From Owenia fusiformis (Eukaryota; Annelida; Polychaeta; Sabellida; Oweniidae), in contig CAIIXF020000010.1 of the NCBI GenBank assembly GCA_903813345.2, positions 30,374,828 through 30,438,827 of the forward strand: a stretch of 64,000 nucleotides of DNA. The letters run 5' to 3'. The notes below the pieces were generated by a model. That model was not told the DNA's origin. It worked only from the letters and a program-made list of their open reading frames with translations, and did no database searches. Every line of letters starts with the position of its first letter. The first letter of the stretch is position 1. Shown in pieces: positions 24,728 through 37,260 of the stretch. Both the position numbers and the translations under genes were made by a program.

Positions 24728-24955
24728 ACCAAAAAAGGAATGTGATGTCCTATTAGAAACGGAAAATAATGTCCTATTTTAAAGAGTAAAATTTTAAGAT
24801 AGGGAATATGATGTTATTGGTATGTAAAGAGTGAAATTTAAGGGAATGTGGCATCATATTATGAAATGAGTGAAATTTAAAGAAAGGGAATGTGGCGTCA
24901 TATTATGAAAAGAGTGAAGTTTTAAGAAAGGGAGTACAATGTCTTATTATGTAAT
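24728..24955. repeat. ~50-bp diverged tandem repeat, about four to five units
   Basis: Units contain AAAGGGAATGTGGCGTCATA, TTATGAAAAGAGTGAAATTT with length variation. Confidence 0.8.
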
Positions 24956-25400
24956 AGATAAAGTATAATCCTGATGTGCTTATGCCAAGGTCTATTATGA
25001 TGGATCTGTTACATGCTTTATCAGTAACCCTTTCCAGAAATTTTACAATTTTGAACAATTTAATGTCATCTCTTTAGAAAAGGGCTTCAACCACAGTAAT
25101 TACTACTACTTTACTCACTGGTGGCCTAGGATGGACCCAGAAAAAATATTTGGCCCAAAAATGACTGGGCAAATTATCAAGAAAATTGGGCCTTAAATGT
25201 TAGAAATTTGGACCTAAAATTTTCATCTAGTTTCAGGATATAACAAACCATATAAATCCAAAATCCAAACCTAAGATATCCCAACTTTAGGAAATCATTA
25301 GAATCATATTTAGGTCTAGACTTTCACTTATATAAATGATTAAAAGTTATCAATAAACACCATTAAACCTGCAATATCCAAGTTCTGTTGTAAAGATAGT

Positions 25401-25462
25401 CAACATTGAGTGGTCAGCATCTGTGACAAATGGCAGGTAGTTTGCATGTTAATGCCTTTTTG
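25401..25462. mobile_element. F3 fragment, right end only
   Basis: GTCAGCATCTGTGACAAATGG, then GCAGGTAG and GCATGTTAATGCCTT; the GTGACA is deleted. Confidence 0.5.
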
Positions 25463-25789
25463 TACAAATGCTATATCCTTATTTTCAATCAAACTAACTT
25501 TGAAAGATTATGTATTGGTTTGGAATCAGATAATATTCTCTAATGCTGATGAAAATTATAATCTACAGCCCTGAATACTATCACACCATCTTCCAACTAT
25601 TATATATGATATTATCATAACATTCTGACAACATCTCAATGATCTAAAATGTAGATTTAGAGTAGACATACATGTATGTATTGTAGTACTGTCCCTGTGA
25701 TTAATTGTTAATTGATCAGAAATTCTCAGTTTGGGAATGTTTAAGAATATTTGAAAACATTTCATGACCCCCAAATCTCAATTTAATGA

Positions 25790-25903
25790 AACTGAGTGCA
25801 CAGTAATGAAACTGGATGCTAGATAGTGAAACTGGATGCAAGATAATGAAACTGTGTACAAGATAATGAAAATGGGTGCATGATAATGAAACTGGGTGTA
25901 ATA
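25790..25903. repeat. Short tandem repeat (~20 bp, TAATGAAACTGGRTGCAAGA type), left part
   Basis: About six diverged units of GATAATGAAACTGGGTGCAA. The array is interrupted at 25904 by the fold-back transposon and resumes at 27443. Confidence 0.85.
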
Positions 25904-26418
25904 TACAGGGTGGGCCAAAAAAAACCACCCCCCTAGCCATTACTCCTGATAAATATTTATTTTTTAACATGTACACCAACAATGATATACCATTTTAAAG
26001 ATAATTTAATTTGCAACAAAATGCTATATAAAAGAACAATTTTCAACAACCCTGGCTCGAGATATAACCATTTATGTGACATGGGGGTCAAAAAACACCT
26101 TTTCAATTTTCATCGATTTTGCGAACAAAAGCCTATTTCTACCAAATTTTACTGTTCAGTTAAAAATTGCAACATTGTCATGAGTCTTTCAAAATTGGAT
26201 ATTCTATATTGTTTTCATTCAGTTTTTGAACCATGCATGCTCAATAAACATGTGTATGCTTATAAAACAAATTAATTTCTTCTTCTGTCTGTCCAAATAT
26301 GGCTCAATAGACCCACCCCCCGGACCCATCCTCTGATCAGATTATTCGCTTAAGACGCGGAAGCCATTGGTTCATGGCATAATTGATTGATGTATGCGGA
26401 AGTACCATTCAACTGCTA

Positions 26419-26745
26419 GTTATTCTTTCTTTTAGTTCCTCTACATCCCTGATAGGCTGGGTATCTTTAAATACCAACTGTTCTAGATGCCCCCAGGTTT
26501 GGTAATCAACATTATTGGCATCTGGACTGTCAGTAAGCCATTTCTCCGGGCTAGAGATGGTGTCATTTCGAATCTCCAAAAACTCAAGGGTAGCATTGGA
26601 CCTGTGTGATGAAGCACTTTCCTATCAGAAAATGAAATTTCTTTCACATGTTTTTATATCCTTGAGGAGTCCTTTTTAACACATCATGTCATTAACATTC
26701 AGAGTATATTTTTGCTCCTGGTTCAACAACAGGGCCTGTACGTTC
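26419..26745 (-). pseudogene. Remnant of mariner/Tc1-type transposase C-terminal half
   Basis: The minus strand reads VEPGAKIYSE, then stop codons and frame changes, then ASSHRSNATLEFL, SPEKWLTDSPDANNVDY, TWGHLEQLV and PIRDVEELKERI. These match the usual order in Tc1/mariner transposases: the VEPG segment, the region after the second catalytic Asp (normally QDxAPxH), and the SPDxNxxD/WGHLE segment with the third Asp. The second Asp itself is lost. It is non-functional. Confidence 0.8.
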
Positions 26746-26829
26746 TTTCCTTTTTGGGAAAAACCGAGTGGACACCACTACCCTTTCTCGATTTGAGTAG
26801 CCTTTTATCGCAAATGTCCCTATTCTTGC

Positions 26830-26955
26830 TTACTGATATACAGTCTATCCTGTTGATTACATGTATAGTACTTGGGGCATTTAGAACAGTTGGTCTATGA
26901 AGAGCACTAGCCTATCAGGGAAGTAGACAAACTGAAAGAATGAATAATTACGAGT
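26830..26955 (+). pseudogene. Inverted second copy of the transposase 3' end
   Basis: The plus strand reads TWGHLEQLVYEE, a stop, then PIREVDKLKE, which is the same peptide segment found on the minus strand at 26419-26540. This shows that the inverted arms run past the terminal repeats into coding sequence, so the element is a two-ended fold-back rather than a normal autonomous copy. Confidence 0.75.
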
Positions 26956-27442
26956 TCGATGGTACTTCCGCAGAGATCCATCAATTATACCAATGGCTTT
27001 CGCGTCTTTAGAGAATCCAATCAGAGGATGGGTCCGGGGGATGGGTCTATTGAGCCATATTTGGACAGACTTAAGAAGAAATTAATTTGTTTTGTAAGCA
27101 TACACATGTTTATTGAGCATGAATGGTTCAAAAACTGAATGAAACAATTCATATATTATCCAATTTTGAAAGACTCATGGCAATGTTGCAACAGTAAAAT
27201 TTGGTAGAAATAGGCTATTGTTCGCAAAATCGATGAAAATTGAAAAGGTGTATTTTGACCCCCATGTCACATAAATGGTTATATCTCGAGCCAGGGTTGT
27301 TGAAAATTGTTCTATTATATATCATTTTGTTGCAAATTAAATTATCTTTAAACTGATATATCATTGTTGGTGTACATATTAAAGAATAAATATTTATCTG
27401 GAGTAATGGCTAGGGGGGTGGTTTTTTTTGGCCCACCCTGTA

Positions 27443-27640
27443 TTGAAACTGGATGCAAGATAATGAAACTGGGTATAAAATGATAAAAGGGGATATAACA
27501 TAATGGAACAGGATATAATTTAACGGAACTGGGTGCCAGATAATGGAACTGGATGCAAGAATAATGAAACTGAGTATAAAATAATGAAAGGGTGCAAGAT
27601 AATGAAATTGGGGGAAGGAAATGAAACTGGGTGCAAGGTG
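27443..27640. repeat. Short tandem repeat, right part of the array split by the transposon
   Basis: About ten further units of the same motif, more diverged toward the right end. Open frames across this repeat (both strands) are products of the periodicity. Confidence 0.85.
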
Positions 27641-28700
27641 ATTTTCCATTTTGAACTTGATATAGCACCTATGACTCCAGGGATATCCCTGCCTTATATA
27701 TTTAAGAGAAGTATGTTCCCCATGTTTGCACTAGAGATTTAACAAGAGCTCTCGAGATACAAGTATTTATACATACATGTCATATGTATTTTATTTATAA
27801 ACCACTTTGCTTCAAAGTGTCACTCTCATAAGAAACCTACTAGAACATTTGATTGGAGCTGATCTTATCTCATACATATTAAAAATTTTAGCAGTGATAT
27901 TTTCTGGCTTTTGAAATTAAGGATCTCTTGTCAATCATTATAGTACTGTATTATATATTTTCATGTTTGTTTACTTTATTCTTCAGTATAAACAGTTTTC
28001 CAGTGAATTATTGACTAGTATTAACAGGTAACTGCATCAAGATAGAAAAGCTGTTTTCAATCTGAAAGTCTTTATATAAAGCTTATTTGATTTATTCTTT
28101 GGTATTTTCTTTATTGCTGACCATTTTCAGTATATTATTGACCACCTAGTGTTTAAAGGTGACCCCTTCAAATCAAAATTTTGTGGCATTAAAAGGAGAA
28201 AAAACTCTTCAATCTTAGTGTAAAATATATATAAAGCTTGTTATAAGTATATCTAAAACTTGCTTATTTTATTTACATATAAATTTATTAATGTTAATTT
28301 GTTTTTCACATAAATCAGGGTTTATGAATAATTAACAATAACAACATCAACAACATTACCCTTAAGTTACAACTCATGCAATCTGCATAAGATTAATAAG
28401 TTCATATTCTTGATTAACAATTTCTGGTAGGTAACTAAACCCCCTTGTTGTATCTGGTAGCATTTGTTCCCTAAACTCCATGGAACTTGAATCTTATTTA
28501 ATTTCAACTTCCTTGAAACTCCCTCCATAAAATATAATACATGTACCTACCTTGGTCAAGATATTAATTCAATTGTAATAGTTGAAATGAAATGTATTAT
28601 AAATCTGATTAAAGGGCCATTCAAGGTCAAACATGGAATGGGCAAAACTCAGGTGAACTTAACCCATGTTTAAAATCACATATAATTCATGGTAATCTTA

Positions 28701-28812
28701 CTGCATAACTCAAAATAATTTGAATAAAGTGTCAGATTTTCTTGATTTTCTATACAATTTAGAGTGTTAACTTCATGCCTGTTTACTTTATTTCTTGCTA
28801 ATTCCTTTCTTT
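28701..28812 (+). repeat. F1 copy, truncated at both ends
   Basis: Core TTGAATAAAGTGTCAGATTT and TACAATTTAGAGTGTTAACT are well kept. Confidence 0.8.
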
Positions 28813-29581
28813 TATACAATATTCCTTGTTTCAAATGTGGCTTTCTTGACTTTTTATCCGTGGATCAGTTCATATTTAATCAGTGACTTATGCTTGTATG
28901 ATTATGTAGTATTGAAATAATTATCAGTGATTCACCTTGGTCTACATGAATAATTGCTTTTAATGTTAAAGGGCATCAGGGGTAACTCTAGATGAACAAA
29001 AATATGTTAGATAATAGGTACTGAATTATATCATTATATCATTTATCAGTCCAGCATTGATGCATTTGTATACCATGGGAATTTTATTCAGGGGAGAGAC
29101 GGAACTATAATTTTTCAAAATCTTAAGAGATTGCCTAAATTTTCCCAGTGTTATTAAATGATTACATATTCCTTAAAAAGTTAATTTTTCAAGAATTTTC
29201 TACTGTGAAATTTTACAATCTCCTCCTTTTGGCCAGGTTATATAGTAAATGTTACCACATAATCTACAAGTTGTATGGCTGAAAGAAACTCTTCAAATGA
29301 ATCACTCTCAAAGGTAAACAACATTTTGACACTTTGTCAAACTTTTTCTCAGGTTCTGAATCACATTGATCTGATACAGATGTCTTAAAACAATATCAAT
29401 AGCATCCTCCAAACACAGGCCTACCTCATTGGAAGGAAGGAACATAGCGGGTGATGTCTGGAGCCCTATGTTTAAAGGATGTATCAGTAGCAACTTACAT
29501 GGTTAAGAAAACATTAATTAACAATTTCACAGTCAAATGAAAGAGTTGGCCGAAGCATTTTAAATGTCAATGTCGGACAAT

Positions 29582-29750
29582 GGAGTCATGTTTTATTTAC
29601 AAAAATAGAGTGGAAAAGAGAGGAATTGGCAAGAAATAAAATAAACAGGCATGTAGTCAACACTCTAAATTGTATAAAAATGCAAGAAAATCAGACAATG
29701 TATTCAAATTTTAGATAGAAATTGGATGAAATAAGGATAAGCAGATGGAG
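29582..29750 (-). repeat. F1 copy, full length
   Basis: Begins near GTCATGTTTTATTTAC, has AACAGGCATGTAGTCAACAC and ends AAGCAGATGGA. Confidence 0.88.
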
Positions 29751-30515
29751 GATATCAGTTTCACACTCAATTGATTGAGTTGGCTTTATGAACTCTTGGA
29801 CTTTTCATTAAGAATACTAATGATAGAAGTAATTTCAAATATTAATGATGACCATTTGGCGCCAAGCTAGGTTTACCAAGAAAAACATAATGATTATTGT
29901 CGGTATAGGCTAGGCTATGCTACAGTTCAGTATGTAGGATATCAACTGTATCCTATTGTCTTCCAAAGGATAGCCTCCCCTCCTTTCAGTTTGATGCCAT
30001 CTCTTGCTATTTATTTTATCTAGTCTTCACTATCTCCTTGCTTATAGGTATGTCCCTTTCTCTTTTAATATTCTTATTTACTTTCTGCTCATTTACTGGG
30101 TTTGCTTTAAAAGTCACTGTCTCATTTTTATTTTCACTTAAAGGTCTGGCCTTTTTAACTCATATTCCAACACAATACATGTATTGAGATGAAATTAATA
30201 AGAATATGCTTTAATTTAATTTAATTTAATTTAAAAATACATTTTGTGTGGGATAGCAATGCCTGGATTGTAATCTTTCAATCAAATATATGACAAGTAA
30301 AAATAATTCATATTTACATTTGTAAGATATGTTTATAACAATTAATTTGTATTACTTTCCTATGAATACATTTGGACATGTTTATAACACCTGGTCATAT
30401 GTGTTGAAGTTGAAATTGGTCCATTAGATTTGTTATTTTTGTGAAATCAAACAATTTATGAAGCATTATCAACGAGCATTGAAGCATTATTTGATGTTGC
30501 ACCAAATTGAGGGCT

Positions 30516-30605
30516 TGGAAATTACCTTGCACTCATTCATTAAGAATTTGAAAATTCCTTTGCACCCATTCATTAAGAATTTGAAAATTCCTTTGCAGCA
30601 AGTTG
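30516..30605. repeat. ~35-bp tandem repeat, two to three units
   Basis: CATTCATTAAGAATTTGAAA ATTCCTTTGCAC repeated; the last unit ends CTTTGCAGCAAG. Confidence 0.8.
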
Positions 30606-31849
30606 AGAATTTTGGAAAATCAATTATGTGCCCATAATCATAATATTATTGCATTTCTTGATTGTCAGTGGGAGATCATTTAACAAGGTCATGGCATTTT
30701 AACAGTAACAGGTGTATAACAGAAATAAACAATTCACTGCCTGTTACTTTATATTATAGTCAGTCTACTGATATTTACATTGCATTCATCGTTTTTAGAT
30801 TGAGAAAACACAGACATGTTTTCCTATCAATTTCAGGTGAGATTTCTAATCTATTCCTTTTATTCATCTTAATTGGCTTCATTCATCTGGATCTTAAACA
30901 TGTGTTTTGATAGTATAAGGAGAAACATCAGGAATTTCTTCTGTTTTCTTCTTAAAGGCTCTCCCCTTTTTTCTCACATGAATGATTTCTCCTCATAGTT
31001 AAAGACTAATTCCTCTTCTTCCTAAAATCAATTCGTTAAATTCTTTAATCCATCCTTTCTTCTCAATGGGTGAACGTGTATCTTATTTCCCATTCCTTCT
31101 TAAAGGGTCTTTCATAACACATCCTTCATTCTTAAAGGATATACCTTAAAGTTTTGTTCTCATGAATACAGAGGTCACAAGATTTTGCTGATGTCACATA
31201 TGGTGCAGGAAATAAAAATTAAAATTTTCTAAGTATTCAGTATTAAGTTTCAAAGTTACCTTATTTCATTGTTAAAAAGGTCCTTATTTAGTAACCTTCT
31301 TGTGTTGTCTTTTCAGCATTTTTATGTGCAAATATTGAGTTTTCACTTGTATGTCTACTAGATACTAACCATTAAGATAAATCCGCATGGTGAGAATTTT
31401 TACCAACAATTGAAAAAGTAGATAATATTTTTCACATTTTTATACGGATATTTACATTTTCTGGTAGACAAGGTAATAAGATCAAAATCAGAATATTTTT
31501 GATTTAATGGAATGGGAGCCAGGACTCAAAATGACATTTGAGAATATTTTTTCAATGTTTTTCATGTAGGTGCAGAACTCCCTTAAGATTCACTGCAATG
31601 GGACTGGTTTTGCACTTGCATGACACCTGTAGAAATTACCAAGGATATGAAGCCTTAACCAACAAGAAATTCCCCTTGTTGATAGTTTCATTTTGTTTGT
31701 TAAATGAGATCTTCGTCTATGATTATAGTAAAACTAACTAACCTCTAGTAATATATAGATATTAGGGCATAAGAGAACAGGTGCTAAATGGTGTTTTAAC
31801 TATATCACCTGTTCAACCAATTTTTGGTTTTGCCCATTAAAGCAAACAT

Positions 31850-32095
31850 TACTGGAGTTACTTGCTAAAAGTGTTCACATTGAGGGATGTTCACATTCAA
31901 AGTTGTTGATATCCAAATATGTGACTAAAGCGTGGTTGTATTTCTAGGTGTTCACCCATAAAAGGTATTCACTTAACCCAGGTGTTCACTCAAGAGAGGT
32001 GTTTTCTTTCAAGTAGTGTTTATGTTATATAGGTATTTATTAAATATAGAGGAGTATTCACTTAGGAGAGTTGTTCTTAGGAACTATAGGGATTT
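31850..32095. repeat. Degenerate GTGTTCACT-type short repeat
   Basis: About ten loose copies of AGGTGTTCACTYAAGAGAG. Isolated matches occur near 48955 and 50150. Confidence 0.6.
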
Positions 32096-32290
32096 AATTA
32101 TACGGGCTTGCTTTATTTGTAGGAATACCAGGGTCTTTTTGTTTACTTAAGCCATAAATTAAAACTTGAAACAGAATTTGGCATTTTTCTTAATTTTGTT
32201 AATTGGGGTGAACTAAGAAAGCTTTCTTTTAAGTCCTTGGTAGAAAACCCCAGTTTAGCTTGGAGTTACAAAAAAATTTGGTATTGATGC

Positions 32291-32390
32291 TTAAAATAAA
32301 CAAAAGTATGGGACAAGATATGACATAACATGTAATAAATGAAGCAGACGTAAAGTGAACATTCTAAATTGTAGAGAAATAAGATAAGTT
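32291..32390 (-). repeat. F1 copy, degenerate
   Basis: Recognised by AAGTGAACATTCTAAATTGT followed by AGAGAAATAAGA. Confidence 0.5.
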
Positions 32391-32499
32391 AATCCAATTA
32401 TACTCATATTTGGAGAAATCATTTGAATTTACATTATAAGGGAAATATTTTTTGAAATGGTTGAGTCCATTTTTCATGCTACTTGTTGAAAGTTTGGAG

Positions 32500-32815
32500 A
32501 TATTTTAGTGCTGTATTTCAACATCTTAGAACCATTGACTCTTATCTTTCTACAAAAACATTTTATTTCTTTTTAAAGGCTTTACTAAAGGCTGTGCTTG
32601 AAGGTTCTATTAATTAAAGGCTCTACTTAAAGCCTCTGAAGGGACGATATTTTAGTACTGTTGTTTCAACAGCTTTGAACCGTTGAGTCTTACCTTTCTA
32701 CAAAAACATTTTATTTCTTTATCATTGCTTTACATCTTAAAGCTTCTGTTAAAGGCTCTCCTTAAATTTTCTATTAAAGGTTCTTCTTAAAGCCTCTGAT
32801 GTGACATAATGCTTT
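32500..32815. repeat. Two-copy tandem duplication, ~148-bp period
   Basis: Shared blocks are GATATTTTAGTRCTG, CTTTCTACAAAAACATTTTA and TTAAAGCCTCTGA. Each copy also holds several TTAAAGGCTCT-like short repeats. Confidence 0.8.
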
Positions 32816-33005
32816 TTATGAGATTTCATGCATACCTAAATTACCCTGGATTACCATCAATGGGTCATGTTGCCCTCTGACTTTAATTGATGATTCTAGA
32901 GTTTTAATGCTGACACTTGGTGATCTTTTATCTTTTATAGGGGTTTGAATGTGAAATAAATGTTAGCTCGTAAAAACAAACACTCATAAGATAAACAAAA
33001 TTGAG

Positions 33006-33070
33006 ATGGCAGAAATTCCTAGAAGTTAAGTAAACAAACATGGAGTCAGAATTCTAAAATTTTATAAGTG
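33006..33070 (-). repeat. F1 fragment, degenerate
   Basis: AAGTAAACAAACATGGAGTC and AATTCTAAAATTTTATA follow the F1 order. Confidence 0.45.
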
Positions 33071-33171
33071 ATATTGTCTTACTTTTTTACAAGTGTAGAG
33101 TGCTATTTTGATTCATCAGAGTCCTTCTCTTGCATTATTTCTTAGATGCTTTTTAGATGGTAAAGGTATCA

Positions 33172-33611
33172 ATCTCAACATAATTATGCAGTATGTAATC
33201 ATAGAAATGTCTTGTACTGTAAACTTTTACATTTTGGTATAGTTTCAAGCTGGAGTTTGGCCTCTTAATTTCTCATTTTCCATCTCAACATAATTATGCA
33301 GTATGTAATCATAGAAATGTCTTGTACTGTAAACTTTTACATTTTGGTATAGTTTCAAGCTGGAGTTTGGCCTCTTAATTTCTCATTTTCCATCTCAACA
33401 TAATTATGCAGTATGTAATCATAGAAATGTCTTGTACTGTAAACTTTTACATTTTGGTATAGTTTCAAGCTGGAGTTTGGCCTCTTAATTTCTCATTTTC
33501 CATCTCAACATAATTATGCAGTATGTAATCATAGAAATGTCTTGTACTGTAAACTTTTACATTTTGGTATAGTTTCAAGCTGGAGTTTGGCCTCTTAATT
33601 TCTCATTTTCC
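33172..33611. repeat. Four near-identical 110-bp tandem repeats
   Basis: Units start at ATCTCAACATAATTATGCAG (33172, 33282, 33392, 33502) and end TTTCTCATTTTCC. I see no difference between units beyond the edges. Confidence 0.97.
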
Positions 33612-33752
33612 ATCTATTAGTTCAGTTGCAAGAAAGATTGTGACAGACATAAATATTTATATATAGACTTATAACATTCTATAAATAGGGTGTAGACATT
33701 TTTATAGTCAGAAAATATTTCTAAAAAAGTCAAGTGCATATAGAATGTTCTA

Positions 33753-33868
33753 TTGCCTTGGTCACATTTGCTGTTTGAGTATTTTGTTCAAAAGTGAATA
33801 CAATATAGAACAAAACACTCAATCAGCCGGGCACCAGCCGATGGATCGGAGCAAATGTGACCCAGGCA
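33753..33868. mobile_element. TA-flanked fold-back element with 19-bp ends
   Basis: Left end TTGCCTTGGTCACATTTGCT; right end is the near-complement of it, closing AGCAAATGTGACCCAGGCA. Flanking TA at 33751-33752 and 33869-33870. Length 116 bp, non-coding. Confidence 0.75.
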
Positions 33869-33869
33869 T

Positions 33870-35892
33870 AAAGTGAAGTCAGTATAAATTTTCTAAAATT
33901 GTCTCTTCTGTGATCTTTTCGCCTTATTTAGTTTCATCAATTTTATTACAATATCCACAAAATACGACTTGAAGAAAATCCAGTCCATTTTACATGTTCA
34001 AATAAATTTCAATCTATAAATTTTAATTCAAATTCTAGCATGAAGATTATTTTCCTACCTTTTCGACTCGAGATCCTCCATTTTGACTGTTCTCTCCTTA
34101 TCTATATGGCTAAGAATAGATCTTTTCACAGTTTAACAAATCTTGAACTTGCAGTTTTACAAATCTTCAACTTACATTTATTTGTTTATTAAGATTTCCT
34201 TCTATTGTTTGCATTGTTGGTAGATGTTTGTGGTATTTTAAATGTGCCCTGCTTAACAAAACTCAATGTTTAATTGTTTTTTGAAAGCGTTCAGTGAGTG
34301 TTTGAAAAGTAAAAATTGCCCATTGGAGAAATATCACAACTGTCTTGATTTAAAATGGAAAATACAGTGGAATTTAATAGAAAAGCAAGGAATAAAGTAA
34401 ACAGATATGTAGTTGACAACCTAAATTGTATAGAAATGCAAAAAAATCAGACACTTCTTTCAAATTTTAGAGAGAAATAGACTGAAAAAATGGCAAACAG
34501 AGAATTTTATAAACATGGATTGTTTAAATAGTTATTGTATTTTAGTGCTTTTTAGTCTCTGTTTTTAATGTCACGAAATAAAAAGTCACAGGTCATGATT
34601 TTATAAAAATGAAAGGTGTATTTTCTTGTTTGTACGATAAAGTAGGCTTCAGAATTGTTGACTTGCGTGTTATTGAATTGAATTTAATTTAGGCACTTTT
34701 GGAGTTACATTACACTATTGAAAGAAATTTGGGGATTTAGGTGCAAAATCTACAAAAATAACTTAATTAGTTATATACAAACTGAATGAATCACATGTTG
34801 AAGCTAAAATAACCTAAAATGATACATCACCCCTGGCGTGCATTAAACTGTAAAATCAATCATATTTACTAAAATACCACCTGTGCTCAGCTTTAACTAC
34901 TTCGGCCACAGGGTACAGCTATACATGACTTATAAAAAAAATATGCCACTATACTGATATCAGTTTTATTTTATATCTATATAAACACCATAAAAATGAT
35001 ACTGAAAAATCTCCAAACCTCCAAAAGTCATGTTTTGGTAAACAGAGCAAGCCATGTCAGTTCAAGAGACTGTAAATCTGCTATAGATTAAGAGAATTAT
35101 AGACTAATAGTCCATGATTTTTCACTTTTGAGTTTTTCAGTTAACTCTTACTCTTTGGCACCTTAAGATTTGTTATTGTTTTGACTGAACTATTCATATA
35201 AAGCAACTTTTCTGATATTTTTCTAAATATCTAAGTATTCATCTTGGTTGTCATGAAAAATAAATAAATATTTTGTTTTATATGTATCGCTAATTTTTTA
35301 AATGAATAAACACAAGGAGCTTTATTATCGAAAATTTAACAGATTTTTAATTTTTTTATGGCATTCCATTCTTATTACATGAATTATATCTTTTTATTCA
35401 TTTTAATTTTGTGGTAGAAAATACTGTGATCGATACAGAGCTCTACTTTCTTGCGTGCAATGCCAAATTTACTTCTTTATGCTTTTTAAATATCAATAAG
35501 TGGCTATTTATTTCAGTTTTATTTTAGGCAAATATTTCATGCAATGCACTTTTTTACAAATTGGTGGGGTTGAAGTAATTAACTTAGTTTATATTTATAT
35601 CAATAACTGTCTGCAGTTTGCAGCTATTTTTGGTCACGGAATAACTAATATGCAATGTATTGTTATATGAACAAGCCAGCTAGGTTAACGTTTTAGAGAA
35701 TTCTGCAAAGAATTAGTTCACACATGCAAAACTACATGTTTCATTTAAATTCTTTAGGATAAATCTATAAAACATAAATATATTCTACTATTGAGCATGT
35801 GCCAATGTCAAATCTTATAGATATTATATATTGTCATATCGATAAATGTATAGTTATTATATTACCATTAATAAATCGTATATATTAAATGG
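33870..35892. other. Unassigned outside the F1 copy
   Basis: Long AT-rich stretch without recognisable elements or open frames of note. Confidence 0.5.
34342..34503 (-). repeat. F1 copy, full length
   Basis: AGCAAGGAATAAAGTAAACA, CCTAAATTGTATAGAAATGC and ATCAGACACTTCTTTCAAAT are kept. Confidence 0.88.
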
Positions 35893-35986
35893 GTTAAGTC
35901 ACACATTTTTAAAAGGATGGTTACCCCTGGGGTCATAAAATGGAACATTCAGTGTTCATGTACAAGTTCTTTTTAAAATGTGTAAC
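35893..35986. mobile_element. Palindromic miniature element, uninterrupted copy
   Basis: Ends read AAGTCACACATTTTTAAAA and TTTTTAAAATGTGTAAC, roughly complementary. The middle holds GGTTACCCCTGGGGTCATA. A second copy lies about 430 bp downstream. Confidence 0.7.
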
Positions 35987-36180
35987 TTCACATCCCTTTT
36001 ATAAAGTTTGAGAAATTAATCAGTTCAAACAAAAATATACTATTATAAAACTTTGTAGATTTTTAATCGAGGCTAGTATACATTTTGCAATGTGTGTTCA
36101 ATGTGTGTTCATGTGAGTTTAAAAGAGAGAACATGGTATACATTATACTTTTAATAAAGTGTATGTATTAGAGAGGTTAA

Positions 36181-36324
36181 GGGGAGGCATCAAAACTTTG
36201 ATGTCAGGTCGGAAACTAAATGTTGAAATTTGTCGGATAGCAAACTGAAATGGGTTTGAACCACCTCCCCCCTAACTAGATATATTTAGTTTTCTATCCA
36301 ACAGAAAACTTTTGATGCCTCCCC
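36181..36324. mobile_element. 144-bp miniature element, GGGGAGGCATC ends, TAA target duplication
   Basis: GGGGAGGCATCAAAACTTT at 36181 is mirrored by AAAACTTTTGATGCCTCCCC ending at 36324. TAA flanks it at 36178-36180 and 36325-36327. The matching sequence at 35893 has a single TTAAGTCACACA, an unoccupied version of the site. A 3-bp TAA duplication fits PIF/Harbinger-type elements. Confidence 0.85.
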
Positions 36325-36325
36325 T

Positions 36326-36416
36326 AAGTCACACATTTTTAAGAGGATGGTAACCCCAGGGGTCATAAAATGGCACATTCAGTGTTTTTGTACAAGGTCT
36401 CTTTAAAATGTGTAAC
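36326..36416. mobile_element. Second copy of the 35893 palindromic element, displaced by a MITE
   Basis: AAGTCACACATTTTTAAGAGG to AAAATGTGTAAC, clearly homologous to 35893-35986. Its left edge is separated from its original flank by the 144-bp element. Confidence 0.75.
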
Positions 36417-37260
36417 ACCCCTTTAATAGAAATGAGTTAACGAGGAAGTCTCAAATGTTAACCACTTTACCAAGTATCTGGTATAAAACTTCATAAATAG
36501 AATGATTTAAGAAGTAGATTCGGATTTTAATAACTTTTTTTTCAATTTGATGTTCATAAAACATGAGAAAGATATAGTGAATGAAAAAAGGTATATTTCT
36601 CATAGATGACTTGAAATGAAGATGCATTTCAATAATTTTTCAAAAATAAGCTACCCTGTTTTTCAAAATATTGAAATAAATACTTATTATTATAAATGAC
36701 CCCAAAAATTAAGTTATTCTAAATTGTTTTTGACTTTTGAATGTTTTATTTCCTGAAATAACTCACTTAATCTTGACATATTGTCTTTGCTAATGTCTAT
36801 AAAAAAAATTACGAATCAAAATTTGGCTGAGCCAAAATACTTGCCAGCAGTGTTTTCAATGAAGTAACAGTCTTTTAACAAAGATGTACTCAACTGTAGT
36901 AAAACTCAACCTGAAAAATACAGATTTTAAAATGGATACTCATGAAACACAGAAAAATGTGAACAGTATGTATTTTAAAATACATACTGTAACTGCCAAA
37001 CAAGAAGTCTTTTAAAGTGTACCGTTTTAGAAGAAAATATTGTACCAACAATTTATCAACAGAGGTTTGCAAGTGTGCTTCTGAATGAGTCACGTTTTCC
37101 CAAATGTGAGACTCAAGAAAAGTGTGATATAGAATTAAAATAGTTTTAAATTTTTAATTACAGGTTCAAAAAGGTAATAAAAATTCTTCATAAAAACAAA
37201 GTAATGGTTTTTAAGTTGATGCCCTTGCTGATTTCTATGATTTAAATTTCATGGCCATAT

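Larger units (their letters stand above)
23441..25789. other. Unassigned outside the listed repeats
   Basis: The minus-strand frame 23854-24231 (125 residues) has mixed composition but no motif, start context or splice evidence. GATGTCTGGAGTTCTACATT at 24685 has a diverged relative at 29453. Confidence 0.45.
25906..27440 (-). mobile_element. Fold-back Tc1/mariner relative with ~500-bp inverted arms, TA target duplication
   Basis: The termini are CAGGGTGGGCC at 25906 and its complement at 27440, flanked by TA (25904-25905, 27441-27442). The arms 25906-26418 and about 26955-27440 are long inverted repeats with modest divergence and small indels. The inner region carries a degraded transposase on the minus strand and an inverted copy of its 3' end on the plus strand. 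The element sits inside a short minisatellite that continues on both sides. Confidence 0.9.
27650..32290. other. Unassigned outside the listed repeats
   Basis: Contains an (AATTT) run at 30211-30232. Short frames at 29308-29493, 30662-30910 and 31538-31741 show no domain. Confidence 0.5.
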
